Shown: in pieces, positions 29,578-37,409 of the stretch
How the letters are laid out: each line of letters opens with the position of its first letter
Position numbering within the stretch: the first letter of the stretch is position 1
NCBI GenBank assembly: GCA_020852515.1
Contig: JADZAS010000023.1
Span: 62,001-126,000 of the forward strand
Origin: Phycisphaerales bacterium
GTDB lineage: Bacteria; Planctomycetota; Phycisphaerae; Phycisphaerales; UBA5793
Reading direction: 5' to 3'
Length of the DNA stretch: 64,000 bases
The notes under the pieces: generated by a model
Databases searched by the model: none
Told to the model about the DNA's origin: nothing
The model's input: only the letters and a program-made list of their open reading frames with translations
Position numbers and translations under genes: made by a program

Positions 29578-29844
29578 GTGTCGTCCATCCTTGACTGGTC
29601 AACGGCGTGCGGCGTCGAATCGCTTCGACAATCGGGAAATCATAGAACAAGGCGTTTGGCACGGTAAGGTTGCGCACGCTGCGGGGCGCCGGATTGGGGA
29701 TTTCGCCCGCAAGCGTTTGCCCGAGGGCGCGTCTAAACTGCCGTACGTTCGGATGTCGCCTCGCCCATGCCGGCGCGCGGCCCGAGTGTTCAATCGCCGT
29801 CCACGCTTCCGAGCCGCTGCCCGGCCCTTTCGAGACCCCCTCCC

Positions 29845-31410
29845 ATGACCGTCGATCTGCACCATCGCGTCACCCTCAAGCACGACACGAACCAGGCGCT
29901 GGGAATCGGCCGATTTGCCGTGGATTTCATGGCCGGCAAGATCGGAAAGCCCGCGGAGAGCGTTTTCGACCGCGTCACTCTTTTCCACACCGACGCCGTG
30001 CTGTGCGGACTCTCAGCGCTGGCGCTGCGCACCAATGCGCCGACGGTGCTGCGGCAGGAGGCGATGGAGTACGAAGACTCCCGCGGCGCCTGCGTCTTCG
30101 GCTCGGCGAAGCGCGTGCACGCGGAAAAGGCAGTGGTGGCCAACAGTTCCGCAGTGCGCGAGTGGGACTCGAACGGCACGAATTTCGGGTATAACCCCGA
30201 CCTCGGTCACACCGCCGGAGAGTTCGGACACAACGACTTCTATCCCGTCGTGATCGCCGCGGCCCAGATGCGCGGCCTCGACGGCCGTACGGCGCTGCGC
30301 GGCATGATCCTTCTGGACGAGATTCGCGGGCGTCTGGCGGAAGTGTTCTCGCTCAAGTCGTACAAGATCGACCACGTCGTTCACGGCGCGATCGCTTCCG
30401 CAGCGACGTTGGGCGCGATGATGGGCGCGACGGCCGAGCAGATCGAGTCGGCCATCGGCATGGTCGTCGCGCATTACATCCCCTTCCGCGCCATCCGCGC
30501 CGGCAAGCAGTTGAGCGACTCCAAAGGCGCCTCGGCCGCCATCAGCGCCGAAGTCGCCGTGCTGTCGATGCTGCGCTCGATGCGCGGCTTCGTCGGACCG
30601 CGCGACATCTTCCGCAACAAGGAAGCCATCTTCCGCCTCAACGAACCGACGGATGGCGACCGCTCGCCGTTTGACATCGTCCTCTGCCACAGCGGCGACC
30701 AGTTCGCGGTGATGGGCATGCACTTCAAACTGGGCCTCTACGAGCACCAGTCCGCCGGCGCGCTGCAGGGGTTGATCAATCTGCTGCAGCAGTCGCCGGC
30801 GCTGCTCAACGAGCCAACGGGCAGGCACATCCGGTCCATCGTCATCAAGGCTTACCAGCCCGCGTTTGGAATCATCGGCGATCCGGCCAAGCGCGACCCG
30901 CACACGCGCCAGAGCGCCGATCACTCGATGGTCTACATCGTGGCGACCAAATTGCGCAAGGCGCTCGAACTCGCCGCGAGCAAGGGGTCAACGCACCTGG
31001 CCAACGACAACGACGGCTACTGGAAATCGCTCATGCTCTCGCCGTTCGACTACAACGAGCCGGCGATCTTCAACAGCGACACGCGGCGCCTGATGGAGCG
31101 CATCACCTTCGAGCACGGAGGGCCGGAGTACGACGCGAAGTATCCGGATGGCATCCCGACCTCGATGGTGATCACGGACGACGCCGGCCGGCGGCACGAC
31201 AGCGGGCTGGTCATGTACCCCGCCGGGCACGCCCGCAACACGACCGCGAACCTCAAGAACATCCTCGATCACAAGTTTCGCATGCTTGGCGAACTGGCTG
31301 CGGCAGATCCGGACGCGCTTCTGAAACGGCTCGATCTGGCCGATAAGACGGCAGAGGACGTCGCCGCCCTGTACGACGTTGAGATTCTTGATCGCGGGAA
31401 GTTTGAATGA
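29845..31410 (+). CDS. prpD: 2-methylcitrate dehydratase (MmgE/PrpD family)
   Basis: 521-aa MmgE/PrpD family protein, expected to dehydrate 2-methylcitrate to 2-methyl-cis-aconitate. Family signatures visible are NFGYNPDLGHTAGEFGHNDF, YKIDHVVHGAIASAATLGAMMGAT and KQLSDSKGASAA. I chose ATG 29845 (MTVDLHHRV) since the longer frame from 29767 is Arg-rich and non-conserved. The stop overlaps a short space of 1 nt before prpB, and prpC follows, which supports a propionate-catabolic role over other MmgE activities. Confidence 0.88.
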   Translation: MTVDLHHRVTLKHDTNQALGIGRFAVDFMAGKIGKPAESVFDRVTLFHTDAVLCGLSALALRTNAPTVLRQEAMEYEDSRGACVFGSAKRVHAEKAVVANSSAVREWDSNGTNFGYNPDLGHTAGEFGHNDFYPVVIAAAQMRGLDGRTALRGMILLDEIRGRLAEVFSLKSYKIDHVVHGAIASAATLGAMMGATAEQIESAIGMVVAHYIPFRAIRAGKQLSDSKGASAAISAEVAVLSMLRSMRGFVGPRDIFRNKEAIFRLNEPTDGDRSPFDIVLCHSGDQFAVMGMHFKLGLYEHQSAGALQGLINLLQQSPALLNEPTGRHIRSIVIKAYQPAFGIIGDPAKRDPHTRQSADHSMVYIVATKLRKALELAASKGSTHLANDNDGYWKSLMLSPFDYNEPAIFNSDTRRLMERITFEHGGPEYDAKYPDGIPTSMVITDDAGRRHDSGLVMYPAGHARNTTANLKNILDHKFRMLGELAAADPDALLKRLDLADKTAEDVAALYDVEILDRGKFE

Positions 31411-31411
31411 T

Positions 31412-32305
31412 ATGACGACGCACCCGGGACGAGTGCTGCGGGAACGGATGCAACGCTCTGCGGTCATGGCGCCCGGCGCGTTTGACGCACTGGTCGCGCG
31501 CGCCGTGGGCCGCGCCGGCTTTGAAGCGGTCTACATCTCCGGCGGCGCCACGGCCAACGTCGCGGGGTATCCCGACATCGGCCTCATCACCCTCAGCGAG
31601 ATGACGCGCACCATCCGCGAAATCAGCCAGGCGTCCGGACTGCCGACCATCGTTGACGCCGACACGGGCTATGGCGAGGTCGAGTGCGTCATCCGCACCA
31701 CGATCGAATACGAGCGGGCCGGCGCTGCGGCGATGCACATCGAAGATCAGGTCTTCCCGAAGCGCTGCGGGCATCTCGACGGCAAGGAACTCATCTCCAT
31801 CGACGCGATGTGCGACAAGATCGCTGCTGCCGCGCGGAGCCGGCTTTCGGAGGACTTCATCATCATCGCGCGAACTGACGCGGCCGGGGTGAGCGGATTC
31901 GAGGCGGCCGTCGAGCGAGCCAATGCCTACCGCGCTGCCGGGGCGGACATGGTTTTCCCCGAGGGGCTCACGAGCGAAGAGCAGTTCGGCGAGATGGCGC
32001 AGCGGTCTCCGGGCCTGCTGCTGGCCAACATGACTGAGTTCGGTAAGACGCCGCTCATCACCGCCGAACGCTTTGCCCGGCTGGGCTACGCGCTGATCAT
32101 CTATCCTCTCAGTATGATGCGGCTGGCCATGGGACACGTCGTGCGCGGTCTCGAAACGCTGAGGCGCGATGGCTCCGCGGCAGCGCTCATCGACGACATG
32201 CAGACTCGGGCCGAACTGTACGAACTGCTCGACTACACACCCGGCCGGCAATGGAACTACCCCGGCCGCAGCGGGCGCGATCTGGGCCACTCAACCAACG
32301 ACTGA
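31412..32305 (+). CDS. prpB: 2-methylisocitrate lyase
   Basis: 297-aa isocitrate lyase/PEP mutase superfamily enzyme, expected to split 2-methylisocitrate into pyruvate and succinate. The magnesium-binding VDADTGYG segment and the active-site loop KRCGHLDGK (Cys119) are present. Start ATG 31412 is 1 nt after the prpD stop, so translation is coupled. The order prpD-prpB-prpC makes the assignment as a PrpB rather than as another superfamily member convincing. Confidence 0.92.
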   Translation: MTTHPGRVLRERMQRSAVMAPGAFDALVARAVGRAGFEAVYISGGATANVAGYPDIGLITLSEMTRTIREISQASGLPTIVDADTGYGEVECVIRTTIEYERAGAAAMHIEDQVFPKRCGHLDGKELISIDAMCDKIAAAARSRLSEDFIIIARTDAAGVSGFEAAVERANAYRAAGADMVFPEGLTSEEQFGEMAQRSPGLLLANMTEFGKTPLITAERFARLGYALIIYPLSMMRLAMGHVVRGLETLRRDGSAAALIDDMQTRAELYELLDYTPGRQWNYPGRSGRDLGHSTND

Positions 32306-32344
32306 TGACTGCATACAGATTGATCAAGTGGAGGCTCGACATCC

Positions 32345-33466
32345 ATGACACCCTCACAAGCCACAGCCGCCAGTTCAGGACTTGAAGGCATCGAAGCCGG
32401 CTCGACCACTATCTGCAACGTCGGCCAGGGCCAGTTGCTCTACCGGGGCTACGAAATCCACGACCTGGCGGAGAACGCCACGTTCGAGCAGGTGGCGCAC
32501 CTGCTGCTGGTCGGCCACAAGCCCAGCTCCGCCGAACTCACACGATTCAAGAGCGAACTCGTCAGTCTGCGCTCGGTGCCGGACTGGATCATCGACATCG
32601 TCCGCCGCGTCGCACCCAAGTCGCACCCCATGGACACGCTGCGCACCGGCGTGAGCCTGCTCAGCCACGTCGATGCGCATATCGGCAGTAACTCGCCCGA
32701 GCACAATCTCGCCAAGGCCAAGCGGCTGCTGGCGGCGATCCCGACGATCATCGGCGCCGGCCAACGGGCCATAGACGGGAAAGCCGCCGTCGCCCCCGAT
32801 CCGTCGCTTGATCATCCCGCAAACCTGCTCTACATGATGACCGGCAATCGGCCGAGCGAACTGGTTGCCCGCGCGATGGACGTCTCGCTCATTCTCTATG
32901 CTGAGCACGAGTTCAACGCTTCGACGTTCACCTGCCGCACGATCGCCGGCACGCTGAGCGACATGCACTCGGCGGTGGTCGGCGGCATCGGCGCGCTCAA
33001 GGGGCCGCTGCACGGCGGCGCCAACGAAGCGGCGATGGACATGCTCAAGGAAGTCGGCACACTCGACAACGTCCGGCCCTTCATGGACGATGCGTTCGCC
33101 ACCAAGCGCAAGATCATGGGATTCGGCCACCGCGTCTATAAGAACGGCGACCACCGCGCGCCGATCCTGCGCTCCTGGGGCCTCAAACTCACCAAAGAGC
33201 GACCGGAATTCAAGAAGTGGTTCGACATCGGCGATGCGGTACAGAAGATCATGCTCGACGAGAAGCACATCCACCCCAACGTGGACTTTCCGTGCGGCAT
33301 GACGTACTTCACGATGGGCATTCCCGTGCCGCAGTACACGCCGATTTTCGTCGCCTCGCGCATCACCGGCTGGTGCGCGCACATCATGGAGCAGCACGAG
33401 AACAACCGGCTGATCCGCCCGCTGAGCACCTACGTTGGGCCGGATCGGCGGGAGTGGAACGGGTAA
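32345..33466 (+). CDS. prpC: 2-methylcitrate synthase / citrate synthase
   Basis: 373-aa citrate-synthase-fold enzyme, expected to condense propionyl-CoA (or acetyl-CoA) with oxaloacetate. Active-site His motifs are AEHEFNAST and GFGHRVYK, and the catalytic Asp lies in HPNVDF. The LHGGANEA motif also fits. Length is that of the short bacterial type II or methylcitrate synthases. It is the third gene of the prp cluster, 39 nt after prpB, so methylcitrate synthase is preferred over housekeeping citrate synthase. It is convergent with mnmA. Confidence 0.9.
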   Translation: MTPSQATAASSGLEGIEAGSTTICNVGQGQLLYRGYEIHDLAENATFEQVAHLLLVGHKPSSAELTRFKSELVSLRSVPDWIIDIVRRVAPKSHPMDTLRTGVSLLSHVDAHIGSNSPEHNLAKAKRLLAAIPTIIGAGQRAIDGKAAVAPDPSLDHPANLLYMMTGNRPSELVARAMDVSLILYAEHEFNASTFTCRTIAGTLSDMHSAVVGGIGALKGPLHGGANEAAMDMLKEVGTLDNVRPFMDDAFATKRKIMGFGHRVYKNGDHRAPILRSWGLKLTKERPEFKKWFDIGDAVQKIMLDEKHIHPNVDFPCGMTYFTMGIPVPQYTPIFVASRITGWCAHIMEQHENNRLIRPLSTYVGPDRREWNG

Positions 33467-33499
33467 TCGGCGTGCCCACATGTGTGGAGCAGAGGCAGC

Positions 33500-34669
33500 C
33501 TACAGCGCCGCGTCGATCCAGCCGCCTCCAATGACGACATCCGGCTCGGCCGCGTCATAGCAGACCACCGCCTGTCCTGGCGCGACGGCGAATTGTGGTT
33601 CGTCGAAGCGCACTTCGATCACGCCCTCGCCCGTGCGCTGCACGCGCGCGGGAACCGGCTCGCTGTTGTAGCGGATCTTCGCCAGGCAGGAGCGCCACTC
33701 GCCGAGGGCCGGTTCGTCGATGAGCCAGTTCGATTCCCGCGCCGTGCATCCATCCGAGAGCAGCATCTCGCGCGGGCCGACGGTAATCGTGTTCGCCTGC
33801 GGGTCGCGATCGACGACATAGATCGGATAGCCCAGCGCCACACCGACGCCGCGGCGCTGACCGATGGTGAAGTGCTGATGGCCGGCGTGGGCGCCGATCT
33901 CCCGTCCGTCGGGATCGAGAATCGCCCCGGCGCTGACCGCATCCGGCGTGCGCCGCTTCACCAGTCCCGCGTAGTCGTTGTCGGGCACGAAGCAGATCTC
34001 CTGCGAATCGGGCTTGTCGAAGACGGGCAGGTCGAACTCGCGGGCCAGCGCGCGGATCTCGCTCTTGCGATACCCGCCGATGGGCAGGAGCATTTCGTTC
34101 AATCTCTCGCGCGGCGCCCCGAAGAGCACGTAACTCTGGTCCTTGTCGCGATCGACGCCGCGCAGCAGTCGCGGCGATGCCCAGGGATGACTATCCCTGG
34201 GCGTTGACGTCCCGTTACGATCGATTCTCGCATAGTGGCCCGAGGCGACGTATCGCGCGTCGATCTGCTTCGCGTATTCGTGCAGCCGGCCGAACTTCAG
34301 CCAGTCATTGCAGCGCACGCAGGGGTTCGGCGTTCGGCCGGCGTTGTACTCGCCGACGAAGTAATCGATGATGCGCCCGAAGTCCTTCTTGAAGTTGACG
34401 ACGTAGAACGGCACGCCGAGTCTCGCCGCCACCAGCCGGGCGTCGGCTGCGTCGTTGATCGAGCAGCAGCCCTGATGGCCGATGCGGAGCTTCGACGGAT
34501 CGCACGATTCGCTGTCCGGGGTGAGTTCATCGAATGTCTCGCCGGGCGAGCCCAGGCGCATGAAGCAGCCAACGACTTCGTGGCCTTGGCGCAGCAGCAG
34601 CGCTGCGGCGACGCTGCTGTCAACGCCGCCGGACATGGCCACCAGCACCTTTTCCCGCCTGCCGCTCAT
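33500..34669 (-). CDS. mnmA: tRNA-specific 2-thiouridylase
   Basis: Thiolates U34 of Glu, Gln and Lys tRNAs, 389 aa from ATG 34669. The ATP pyrophosphatase loop AMSGGVDSSVAAALL and both catalytic Cys motifs (NPCVRCNDW and SQEICFVPD) are present, followed by the HFTIGQRRGVG domain and a beta-barrel end. The longer frame to 35329 runs through the neighbouring opposite-strand gene and is rejected. It is divergent from the RNase HII-like gene by 42 nt. Confidence 0.95.
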   Translation of the reverse strand: MSGRREKVLVAMSGGVDSSVAAALLLRQGHEVVGCFMRLGSPGETFDELTPDSESCDPSKLRIGHQGCCSINDAADARLVAARLGVPFYVVNFKKDFGRIIDYFVGEYNAGRTPNPCVRCNDWLKFGRLHEYAKQIDARYVASGHYARIDRNGTSTPRDSHPWASPRLLRGVDRDKDQSYVLFGAPRERLNEMLLPIGGYRKSEIRALAREFDLPVFDKPDSQEICFVPDNDYAGLVKRRTPDAVSAGAILDPDGREIGAHAGHQHFTIGQRRGVGVALGYPIYVVDRDPQANTITVGPREMLLSDGCTARESNWLIDEPALGEWRSCLAKIRYNSEPVPARVQRTGEGVIEVRFDEPQFAVAPGQAVVCYDAAEPDVVIGGGWIDAAL

Positions 34670-34711
34670 TTCCGTTCGCAAGGATAGACGGCCGCCGCTA
34701 AACTGACGCTG

Positions 34712-35713
34712 ATGCTGGTCTACGCGGGGATTGACGAGGCGGGATATGGGCCGATGTTCGGCCCCCTCACCGTCGCGTGCGCCACGCTGATTCTGAGCAA
34801 CCACGAACCCGCCGGCGGGGCGCCGAAGATGTGGTCCCTCCTCCGCGGCGCCGTGGCTCGCCAACTGACCTCCGCCAAGGGCCGCATCGTCGTCTGCGAC
34901 TCGAAGAGACTGAAGCGATCCAACGGCGATCCGGACAGTCGAGACCGCCACCCGCTCACCCACCTCGAGCGCGGCGTGATGACTTTTCTCGCGGCGGATC
35001 GGCAGACCGCGCTTCCCGCGCATGACCGCGCGCTGCTGGACTTCGTGTCGGCAGGCGCCTGGGCCGATCTTGAGCGCACGCCGTGGTACGCGGGGGCTGA
35101 TGTGCCGCTGCCGGTGGGCAATGACGCCAGTCGGCTGCGCATCGACGCCAACGTGCTGGGCAACGCCCTGAAGCGCAACGGCGTCGTGGTCGATTCGTTG
35201 TGCTGCCATCCGCTGACGGAAGCGCAGTTCAACGAGGCGGTCGGCCGAGTGCGCACCAAGGCCGCGGCGAGTTTCCACCTCGTCGGCCGTCACCTCGCGG
35301 CGATCTTTGACAGGCACGGAGAGCGCCACCCGCGCGTCGTGGTCGATCGCCAGGGCGGGCGCATGCGCTACCGCGAACAGTTGCAGATCTTGTTTCCCGA
35401 GTCGATGATCCGGATCCTCGATGAAGAGGAGGCGCTGAGCCGCTACGAGCTGTCAGCCGATGGCGGGCGCATGACGATCACGTTTGTCGAGAAAGCAGAA
35501 GAGTCGCACCTGCCCGTCGCGCTGGCGTCGATGCTCGCCAAGTACGTGCGCGAGCTGCTCATGATCCGCTTCAACCGCTACTTTGCAGCGCTTCGGCCCG
35601 AACTCAAACCGACCGCGGGCTACGTCGAAGACGGCCGGAGATTCCTCGCCGATATCGAAGACCTCATCGAACAGCATCGTCTGCCGCGCGAGCGGCTGGT
35701 GCGCTGCTGTTGA
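34712..35713 (+). CDS. RNase HII-like protein with altered motif
   Basis: 333-aa protein of the RNase HII superfamily. The N-terminus AGIDEAGYGPMFGPL carries the metal-binding Asp8-Glu9 but has GYG where RNase HII has GRG, the motif that senses the ribonucleotide junction. CDSKRL matches the DSKKL motif, VVVDRQGG matches the third acidic site, and ASMLAKYVREL matches ASIVAKVxRD. The KGDA motif is replaced by EKAEESH. It is about 120 residues longer than typical RNase HII. It may be a diverged nuclease with another substrate. It is followed by ribD after 28 nt. Confidence 0.75.
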   Translation: MLVYAGIDEAGYGPMFGPLTVACATLILSNHEPAGGAPKMWSLLRGAVARQLTSAKGRIVVCDSKRLKRSNGDPDSRDRHPLTHLERGVMTFLAADRQTALPAHDRALLDFVSAGAWADLERTPWYAGADVPLPVGNDASRLRIDANVLGNALKRNGVVVDSLCCHPLTEAQFNEAVGRVRTKAAASFHLVGRHLAAIFDRHGERHPRVVVDRQGGRMRYREQLQILFPESMIRILDEEEALSRYELSADGGRMTITFVEKAEESHLPVALASMLAKYVRELLMIRFNRYFAALRPELKPTAGYVEDGRRFLADIEDLIEQHRLPRERLVRCC

Positions 35714-35741
35714 CAGTGCGGGCCGCCCTACGATTTCGTCA

Positions 35742-36866
35742 ATGAATGCAGATATGGCCATGATGAACCGCGCGGCGCGCCTCGGAGCGCGGGGTATTGG
35801 CCGCGTCGAGCCCAATCCGCTGGTTGGCTGCATCATCACGGACGAATCCGGCGAGATCATCGGCCGCGGCTGGCATCAGCGATTCGGCGGTCCCCACGCC
35901 GAAGCTAACGCGCTCGAAGACTGCAGACAGGGCGGCCGCGACCCGCACGGCTCTACGTTGTACGTCACCCTCGAACCCTGCAACCACACCGGCAAGACCC
36001 CGCCGTGCACCGAGGCCATCATCGCCGCCGGAATCGCGCGCTGCGTCATCGCCCGGCGCGATCCGAGCGCGGCCGGGGGCGGGGCGCGACGACTGGAATC
36101 GGCCGGCATCCAAGTAGACTGGATCGACTGCCCGCGCGCGGCACGCCTGACCGATTCGTTCATGCATCGCATCGCCACGAAGCGGCCGTGGGTGATTGTG
36201 AAGTGGGCCCAGACGCTCGACGGCGCGATCGCGACGCGCGATGGCAGGAGTCGCTGGATTTCCAACGCCTCCAGCCGCGCCGCAGTTCATCGCCTGCGGG
36301 CCCGCATGGATGTGATCATGACCGGCGTGGGCACAGTGCTCAGCGATGACCCGATGCTCACGCCGCGCAACACGCGCCGCATCGCCCGGCCGGTCCGCCG
36401 CGTGATCGTCGATCCTTCGCTCATCACGCCGATCGAGTCTCAGATTGTGCGGACGGCCGTCGATGTGCCAACGACGATCGCCGTGGACGCCACTGTGGCG
36501 GCAAGCCATATCCCCCTCGTCGAACAGTTCGAAGAGCGAGGCGTCGAGATTCTCTCTGTGACGCCTCTGCAGGGCGATGTCGATCTCACCGAGCTGCTCG
36601 AGACGCTCGCGGACCGTCACCGCGCCTCGCGTGTTCTCGTCGAGGCCGGCGGTGGACTCGTCGGCAAATTACTTCGCTCGCAGCTGGTTGATGAAGTGAT
36701 CACCTACATTGCGCCCACGGTCCTCGGTGATGCGGAAGCGATCGGACCCGTGCGCGGGCTCAACCCAAAGTCGATGGACGCAGCCGCAGCTCTCCGGCTC
36801 GTGCGCATTCGGCAGATTGGCAGCGACGTCGAGGCGATCTACCGCCCGGCGCGGCAGCAGGCCTGA
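35742..36866 (+). CDS. ribD: Bifunctional riboflavin deaminase/reductase
   Basis: Diaminohydroxyphosphoribosylaminopyrimidine deaminase and 5-amino-6-(phosphoribosylamino)uracil reductase of riboflavin synthesis, 374 aa. The N-terminal deaminase zinc site HAEANAL and PCNHTGKTPPC is intact, with the reductase domain starting near KWAQTLDGAIATRDG and ending with a GGLVGKLL segment. Start ATG 35742 gives MNADMAMMNRAARL, which aligns with the family; the longer frame overlaps the upstream gene. ribBA is at 61912, far away. Confidence 0.95.
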   Translation: MNADMAMMNRAARLGARGIGRVEPNPLVGCIITDESGEIIGRGWHQRFGGPHAEANALEDCRQGGRDPHGSTLYVTLEPCNHTGKTPPCTEAIIAAGIARCVIARRDPSAAGGGARRLESAGIQVDWIDCPRAARLTDSFMHRIATKRPWVIVKWAQTLDGAIATRDGRSRWISNASSRAAVHRLRARMDVIMTGVGTVLSDDPMLTPRNTRRIARPVRRVIVDPSLITPIESQIVRTAVDVPTTIAVDATVAASHIPLVEQFEERGVEILSVTPLQGDVDLTELLETLADRHRASRVLVEAGGGLVGKLLRSQLVDEVITYIAPTVLGDAEAIGPVRGLNPKSMDAAAALRLVRIRQIGSDVEAIYRPARQQA

Positions 36867-36911
36867 CGCGAAGGCTCAGTGCCTCCGCAACTGCTCTTTC
36901 GATGCGTGTAC

Positions 36912-37328
36912 TCAGATGCCGCGGGTATTCGCCGCTCGGGCCATGCGGTTCTTCTCGCGCGCGGCCTGGAGCGCGGCAGTACGGGCCTTTTGCGAACCTT
37001 CGTCGGTGGCGGTCATCGCCAGCGCGGCTTCGAGTTCCCTGTTCGCGTCCGAAGCGATGAGATTCTCCGCCGGCGTGGACTTGTCGCTGAGGATCGTGAG
37101 CTGGTCGCCGAGCATCTGGGCGAATCCGCCTTCAAGCAGGTACCACCGGCTGGCGCCGCTCGCGAAGTCGAGCCGCATCGAGCCGATTCCGACGCGCGCC
37201 AGCAGCGCGCTGCGGCCGGGGGCGATGCCAACCTGCCCGTCCCATGCGGGAAAGGTCACGTAGGTCACCTGCTCGTCGAGCACCTGAGCTTCGGGGGTCA
37301 CCAGGGTGCAGCGGAACGTCTCGGCCAT
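36912..37328 (-). CDS. atpC: F1F0 ATP synthase epsilon subunit (orphan)
   Basis: 138-aa epsilon subunit of ATP synthase, with the N-terminal beta domain (FRCTLVTPEAQVLDEQVTYVTFPAWDGQVGIAPGRS split across residues 4-38) and a C-terminal helical hairpin. ATG 37328 was chosen since MAETFR is the usual start. No other atp gene is nearby; asnB lies upstream on the same strand. The subunit couples rotation and inhibits ATPase activity. The isolation of the gene is odd for a subunit usually next to atpD. Confidence 0.88.
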   Translation of the reverse strand: MAETFRCTLVTPEAQVLDEQVTYVTFPAWDGQVGIAPGRSALLARVGIGSMRLDFASGASRWYLLEGGFAQMLGDQLTILSDKSTPAENLIASDANRELEAALAMTATDEGSQKARTAALQAAREKNRMARAANTRGI

Positions 37329-37409
37329 GCTCAGCGGTCTCCGGAGAGTGGGAGCAGAGTGTAGACCCGGGTGGGAAACGGTCAACGCTGCCCGCCGCGC
37401 ATGAGAGAT

